A DNA stretch of 64,000 bases from Nymphaea colorata. Its lineage: Eukaryota > Streptophyta > Magnoliopsida > Nymphaeales > Nymphaeaceae. The notes beneath the pieces are model-generated. The model saw nothing but the letters and a program-made list of their open reading frames with translations. It searched no databases and was not told where the DNA came from. The DNA lies in contig NC_045141.1 in the NCBI RefSeq assembly GCF_008831285.2, forward strand, positions 21,200,848-21,264,847. Direction: 5' to 3'. The position numbers and the translations under genes were made by a program. The first letter of the stretch is position 1, and the number at the start of each line of letters is the position of its first letter. Positions 57,690-64,000 of the stretch are shown here, one piece after another.

Positions 57690-60600
57690 ATGGTCTAATG
57701 GATCCTCTCAACATATTTAAAAGAGATTTGATGGCGCTACCGGAGCTCAAGTTGTGTACATCATTGTATAAACTAATAAAAAGATGGCATGCATTATTTG
57801 CTTGACGATATGTTAAAGAAATGATTCAAAAAGTCGAATCAGAGAATAATTTTCAATGGAATCGAAGCAAGCTCAAGTGCTTGTATTGCAAGAAAACAGG
57901 TCATGTTCGAGAGAAATGATGGGTGCTTGTTGGCAAGCCCGTGAAAGAAAAAACACCGTCTTCACATGCTGATATTGCCAACTTTGTTACCAAAGATGAT
58001 TTAGAGATATTCTTTCAGAAGTTCTCTAACACTAATCTTATCTCCTCTCATCCTATTGGTAAATCTATAGAAGGTAAGGATCATGGCCTCTTTGCTCATC
58101 CCAGTAATTCTGTTTCGGTAATTGATACCGGCACGACTGATCACATGACAAATGATTAATCAATATTGACAGATATTGATAAAGACAAGAAAAATTCTAA
58201 TTTTTCGGCTGATGGGTCATATACTACTGTAGAGGGTACTGGTGAACTCTCTTTCTTTGAAAATGGCCAGCCGGCTAACGTTCTGTATGTTCCCAAGCTC
58301 CCTACCAACTTGATATCTGTTCGTAAAATCACCAAAACTTCTAATTGTCTGGCTGTTTTTTCTCTCAATAATGTGATTTTTTAGGATTTGGAAACAAAGA
58401 GGGAGATTGGTAGAGGTCATGAGCACAATGAGCTGTATGTGATGGAGCCTTGTGGAGAAAATAATAGGGTATCAAAAATGGCATGCCAAACTTGCACACA
58501 TATCTGACAAGAGCATAAAGATGCTAGTCCTGAACCTCATTGTAGATGGATGCTTGTGAATCGTCAACTCTTTGAATTGGTGGACTCTGATGTTTGGAGT
58601 CATATGTGGGATATGGGTACTATGTATCTTTCTTGGATGATAAAGCTTATATGTCATGGATATTCTCTTTTTGAAAGAAAAGTGAAGTTTTTTAATTTTT
58701 TCAAGAATATTATAACATGGTGTGCACTCAATGTGGAGGGAAAATTAAAAAAGTGTGGTCTTAAAACGGTGGGGAGAATGTAAATCAAAATTGTGATGAG
58801 TTTATGAAAAGAAAAGGGATACAACCTTAGCTTAGTGCTGGTAGCAAAATCAAGTCGTAGAAAGGAAAAATAGAAGCTCCTTACCATTGCCCTTTCTCTC
58901 ATAATTTTTATGAATGTTCATCCATGTTTTTGGGCAGACGCTATTGGTATCATTTGTTATCTTGCTAATAGAATACCAAACTCAAGTATTGAAAATCGTA
59001 TTCCTCTTGAGTTGCTTCTTTAGAGAGTTTTTTTCTATCTGGTGCATAAAGTTTTTCAGATGCAAGTGTTTTGCGCAAAGACAAGAAAATTCAGAAATAA
59101 ACTTGAAAAACAAGTTTTGAAATGCATTTTCTTTAGATATTCAAGCAGGAAAAAGGAGTACAAGTGTCTTGATCCAAGCTTGAAAAGGTTATTTGTAACT
59201 CATGATGTAAATTCTTTTGAGAATGAGCCTCACTAGGAGGTATCAATCCAGGGGCAGAATAAAGTTTCGCACCTAAATCGACCATTGATCCTGCTCTTCC
59301 TTTAGTTGATATATTTGAAAACTCCTCCAAATTACCAAAACCAAAAACGTCACCCACCAGTGATCTTGTTGTACCTAAAAATTAAAACCGAATAAATGGT
59401 CATCAATTACCCCAATCCAGAGGTCAACTTGTCCCTCCAACCCACCATCTAAGATATTAGTGACTTCTATACCTACCTATCAACCCAATACAACCATTCC
59501 ATAGATAATTTTTTTACTCTTGACACCATAACCAATCCACACATGTCCTATATGTTGAACACTTATTCTCACCTTGAGCCTCAAACCTATAAAGAAGCTT
59601 TAGAAGCCCAAATTGACAAAAAACTATGAAAGAAGAGTTGCTAGCTTTAGAAAAAAATCAAACATGGGATTTGGTTTTGCTGCCAATAGAAAAAAGGTTG
59701 TCGGGTAGGTGACATGATAAAATACTGCACTAGTGATAAAATAGTTGAACAATACAAGGCTCGCTTGGTAGTTAAAGGTTTCACTCAAATAGAAGTAGTC
59801 GTCTACAATGAGACCTTTGCTCCATTCGCCAAGATGAACACCATACGGATCCTCCTCTTTGTAGCATCCAACAAAAATGCAAACTTGCTCGACTTGACAT
59901 TAAAAATGTTTTCCTTCATGGAAAACTTAAAGAGGAAGTGTACATACAAGTTCCTCTAAAAGTGAAAAATGAAAAAAGATATGTCTACAAGCTTAATAAG
60001 ACCCTATAAGACCTACAACAATCTCCTAAGGCATGGTCTTCACGCTTAACTGAGGTCTTATTAATATTAGCTTTAGGTGAATCACTGCAAATTACACTAT
60101 GTTTACTGCTACTCGATCTTCAAAGACAATCATTTTACTTTTGCAAGTAGATGATATTGTAGTGATAGGGAATGATGGAAAGTTCATAACATAAGTAAAG
60201 TCTTATGTCAACAAACTATATGAAATTTGCTAAAGTAAAGTCCTTTGAGGTATTTTTTGAGCATCGAAGTGGTGCATTCTGGACATGGAGGTTTTATATG
60301 CTAAAGAAAATACATCCTTGATCTCCTGAAGGAGGCATAGCAATTAGGTGCTCAGACCGTGGATGCCTTTCTTGAGATGAACTGGAAATTAAAGAAAGAT
60401 AAGGGAGAAAAGATTGAAAATATTCAAAGCTACTCATGCAGTTAGTCTTATAAGTCAGTTCATGCATAAACCACTGCCAAGTCATCTTGATTCCTCCCAT
60501 AAGATCCTGAGGTACTTGAGAGGGATTCCAGGGAAAGGAATTTTGATGAAACATGACCACACAATGGAAGTGATTGGCATTGTGATGTCGACTGGGCTGG

Positions 60601-61043
60601 TAATCTAAATAGCAAAAACCCTACATCAAGCTACTGTGTTATTGTGGGAGGGAATTTGGTGACTTGAAAAGGTAAAAAACAGTTGGTTGTGGCCCGATCA
60701 AGTGTAGAGACAAAATATAGGGCTATGACTTCATGTACATGTGAGTTAATATGAGTTAAAACACTGCTAAAAGACATGAGCATTGAAATAAAGGAATATG
60801 TGAAGCTGATGTGTGACAATATGGTAGCTATATGCATAGGAGCTAATCCAATCTTTCAATGAGCATACCAAACATATTGAAGTTGATTGTCATCTTATGA
60901 AACAAAATATTCAAGATGAAACTATTCAAACACCACATGTTAAAAGTGAGTTTTAATTGGTTGATATCCTTACAAGGTCGCTTGGTAGAGATCAACATAC
61001 TTACATTCTCATATTGATATTTGCTCATCAACTTGAGGGAGAT
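57690..61043 (+). mobile_element. Degenerate Ty1/copia LTR retrotransposon
   Basis: Remnants appear in copia order (protease, integrase, reverse transcriptase, RNase H) in shifting frames with many stops. About 57865-57919 is a gag zinc knuckle (CLYCKKTGHVREK) whose last Cys codon is now TGA (57917-57919). About 58120-58155 is the protease motif VIDTGTTDHM. At 58440-59240 lie the pre-integrase region and integrase core, including YLANRIPNSS. At 59625-60190 lies reverse transcriptase, with YKARLVVKGFTQ, then FLHGKLKEEVYIQVP in another frame, and QVDDIVVIGND as the catalytic Asp-Asp box. At 60480-61040 lies RNase H (YLRGIPGKGI, VARSSVETKYRAM, DILTRSLGRDQHTY) with a terminal HQLEGDT. It is on the + strand and cannot be autonomous. 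No matching 5' LTR is visible, so it looks 5'-truncated. Confidence 0.87.
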
Positions 61044-61800
61044 ACTGTTTGTGCCGTCGAGATAATAATTGATCAACTGCCAAAATGACAATTCAGAGAA
61101 TCAGCTATTTTTGAGAGGAGATAATAATTGATCGGTTTCATAATCTCCCGGCTCTTTGTGGGATTCACAAAAATCTATTAGATTTTGTGAAGCTACCTCT
61201 GCCTCAAGCTAGAGGCCTAGGTCGGACATGGATCCGATCATCTAGTTCTTGCACCAGTATTTTGCAAATCCCATTAGATCTGTACTCTCATGGATCCTGT
61301 GCAATTTGGAAGCCTAGTAGTGGGGGCAGGTAAGATGCGTCCTCTGTCCTTCCCATTCCAACTAGGGAGAAAAAAAATGATCAAATGAGAAAAAAGAGGA
61401 AGATAAGGAAATCAATCTTCAATTGCCATTGAACATTAAACAGAGCTTCCCGACAACTTGTTATGCTGCAGACATGGAAAACCATCAGATTGTAGTTTGG
61501 GGGCATTTTTGTCATTTTACAAAAAAAATTATTTCCACTTTCACCCTTATAAGAAGGGGTTTTTTATGTAGCCTTCTAGGGCATTTTGGTAATTAATTTT
61601 CTGCTTCTAACATGCAAAAACATATATATGAGCTCCCCAACTAATTCCTCTACCTGCCAATGGCGGCTAAGGTGATTTGAATATCAAATTGAAAAATGGT
61701 ACTAGCAGCAACTTGCAAATTAATTTAAGGGAACAGCATGAAAGGAAAAATATTAGATTATCAGAAACTTTGTGGAATTAGGTGGAACCGAAAGCTAGAA
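61044..61800 (+). mobile_element. Possible 3' LTR remnant of the copia element
   Basis: Follows the end of the copia coding region after a purine-rich tract (ttgagggagata, 61031-61042). It starts tgtttgtgcc, has internal direct copies of gagataataattgatc at about 61059 and 61119, and a TATA-like ttataagaagggg near 61549. The right boundary is unknown because no partner LTR was found. Confidence 0.35.
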
Positions 61801-62219
61801 GAAAGTCGATTAAACAAATTTTGGAAGTGGGGTTGGGTTTCATAAAAACTTGAAAAAATGAACTTGGTGGAAGCGTTTCAAATAAAGAGCATATTCGTTT
61901 TTGATAACTTAGAAAAATGGTTTAAAATTTGCCTATACATTTAAATATTTTATTCAAAGTGAAACAATTCTAAAAAATGGAACGCAAGAAATGAGATGCA
62001 CTGGTGACATCCTCTCTCAAACTAGACAATTTTGATGATGTGTTTATTCACGTCTCACTTGAGTGTCTCAAACACACTCTAAAGATGCAGCTTAATTAAA
62101 TTGTAGATATATCTCATCTATATTTTTTTTCCCCAAAAACGAATACAATAAAAACAGAGCAAATGATGGTCTTTGTCGTCTACCGTGATCAATGGTGCCA
62201 CCATTCGTCTCTCCCACTT

Positions 62220-62250
<31 letters not shown>

Positions 62251-62579
62251 AATTAAAAACAATGACCCTGGCCATCCAAAATAACCCAGCTCACTCATCC
62301 TTCATGAAAAATAATTGAAGAGAAAAAAAAGGAAAATATGATGAGTATCTTCATCATCCATAATTAGTTCACACTTTTTTTTTTAAATTTTTTTTCTCAA
62401 AAATCCATCTGGATGAATCTGATGGCTGTTATGAGTGAGCTGGTCAGTCATGATTTAAGTTGTCATATAATTTGTAAACACTATTTTCATGTTTTTAAGA
62501 GCATATTCCTCTTTCTCTATCTCTCTCTCATTTTTTGCGTTCTTAGTGACTACTTGCTCCGGCTACTTGCCACTCAATT
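61801..62579. other. AT-rich spacer before the second glucosidase leader
   Basis: No coding signal. Contains an AT run at about 62219-62244. Resemblance to 36996 onward begins at about 62580. Confidence 0.5.
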
Positions 62580-64000
62580 TTATGGGGTAGGAACTCATAT
62601 TACCTTGAAATGAGGTCCGCTTGTAAAATTGTAGATACAAAATGGGTTCTAAATGAAAGTATTCCTACCAGCGGGAAGAATTAGAAGGGCCGTTGACAAA
62701 TATTTGGTGCAATCATCTTCTTCTCCTCAGTCGACGGCTTCTTCTTGTCCGAGCTCTTCCATTTTATGCGTCCGTTTCCGCCACGCTCCTCCATCTTGTA
62801 CGTGTCTGTGCTTCAGGCGGCGGTGCTCACTTGTGAAAGATATCGTGATCTTGAACCGGAGTCCCTTCGGTTGCTTTTGTTTTCCGCTGGACAATGCGTG
62901 ATCTCCTAAGGGTCTCGGTTTTGCTGCTTCCCATTTGTTATTCGAATGGATTTGGTTGCTTTGTTGTTGCGAATTGCGATATCCTTTCTTTGGAACAAAG
63001 TGGTTTCGGAGTATATCGGGAAACCTGATCCTACCTGCCTCTTCTTCCTCTTCTTCTTTCTTTTGGCTTGACTGATTTTTTTTAACAAAATTCCGTATGG
63101 ATGATTGGTAGGCCAGTTCTCCAAGTACTTATTCTTCTTTTCTTCCAAAATCTGGGTAGTCATTGTTAAGAAACGGTTCTGCAACATTTACATTGCTTCT
63201 AGTCGATTGCGTTTGTACAAAATTTATGGCTACAACGCTGTCTACATCATTGAGTGGAACTGCATTTAATCTTCTCCGTTTCCAGGATTTGAAGTTCATC
63301 ACCCGATTTGAGTAGACATAAGGTTATTCTGAGTCTGGTTATCTCTGCACTAGCTAAACAACGGAAGCCTTTAACAATTTTTGGGTTGCTGATGATGTTC
63401 ATGTTCGTAGCTAACTTGCCTTAGTGTCTCTAAAGATATTGTATGTTTGTGCGTGCAAATATGCAGGGTAATATTTAGTTATGTACAGCAGGGGTATATA
63501 GATCTTTGAAGATAATCTTTCAAGCAGTTTCACAGTTTAAGGCTAACAATTCAAACTTTAGTTATCACCTGCTTTTGAGACAACCACAAATATATCCTAA
63601 GCCACAAAAGTGAAGCATTCGCTTCATACATGCTAGAAATTATATTTTTATGGATGTTGATAAAAAAAATTTGCAATAAAACGTAAACCATTACAACCGC
63701 ATAAGCATTCTTGGCATCAAGTTATGGAAGAATTTGTATTTTGCTTGAATTTCTGGATCTATATGGAAGGTTATGTTCTGGAGAGTTCCTAGAGTTTTTC
63801 ATTGAAATGATTAGTTCTGCATTACATGAAGTACATAACTAGTTTTTAAGTTGCTTGATATGTTAAGGATATGAATATCTTTTAAGTTTTGAGTAATGAT
63901 CGTTATGTTTAATAGCTTACCTCTTGCTTAAATGCCAAGCTGTTATCGTAATTGTCTCAAAGTGTTACTAATATGTGACCAGTCTGAGAAATGGAATATC
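62580..64000 (+). repeat. Second copy of the glucosidase promoter, leader and first-intron region
   Basis: 62580-63430 matches 37000-37830, and 63440-64000 matches 39310-39856, in order and orientation, so about 1.47 kb present in the first copy is absent here. The leader motif gacaatgcgtgatctc recurs, but the donor gtaagg of the first copy reads ctaagg here (about 62907). The window ends about 37 bases before the place corresponding to the first coding exon's acceptor. It therefore probably introduces a tandem copy, functional or not, of the gene at 39932-50137. Confidence 0.8.

Overview
This is a nuclear segment of a flowering-plant genome. Coding DNA is split by many small GT-AG introns (at least 22 coding exons in one gene), the intergenic DNA is AT-rich and full of (AT)n and (GA)n microsatellites, and the recognisable proteins are plant families: A2-type cyclin, tapetal bHLH10/89/91-type transcription factor, plant PWWP/tudor-like protein, and heteroglycan glucosidase. 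A Ty1/copia retrotransposon relic is also present. I cannot name the species. No bacterial, CRISPR or operon-like content is present.

Layout from left to right. 1-5538 (+): an A2-type cyclin gene lacking only its extreme 5' end. 5539-8107: 3' UTR and intergenic DNA. About 8108-17340 and 17848-26540: two copies of a roughly 9-kb tandem duplication, each with one minus-strand bHLH gene (8630-10682 and 18416-20489) of identical exon structure and a predicted 490 residues. Much non-coding flank is also duplicated. 27086-33953 (-): a PWWP-domain gene. 34826-35538 (-): three or four exon-like pieces that read as the 3' end of an unidentified gene. 37.1-50137 (+): a complete heteroglycan glucosidase gene (GH31), 22 coding exons and a predicted 1001 residues, with a non-coding leader exon near 37.1-37.3 kb. 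52084-55336 (+): a TSR2-like ribosome-assembly gene with a one-base frameshift in its signature motif. 56887-57054 (+): a short unidentified coding-like segment. 57690-61043 (+): a heavily mutated copia element. 62580-64000: a second copy of the heteroglycan glucosidase promoter and leader, so another copy of that gene may start just beyond the window.

These are unrelated housekeeping and developmental genes: cell cycle, pollen and tapetum development, chromatin reading, cytosolic glucan metabolism and ribosome assembly. They do not form a functional cluster. What links the window is local duplication: two separate tandem duplications (bHLH and glucosidase) lie within 64 kb, and both show early divergence. 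In bHLH copy 2 one residue is inserted in the DNA-contact helix. In the second glucosidase leader a probable splice donor is lost. I found no convincing new multi-gene system. The most interesting items are the bHLH pair, the frameshifted TSR2 gene, and the unidentified exon-like remnant at 34.8-35.5 kb. Exon boundaries were read by eye from reading-frame continuity, splice signals and family resemblance; no database search was possible.
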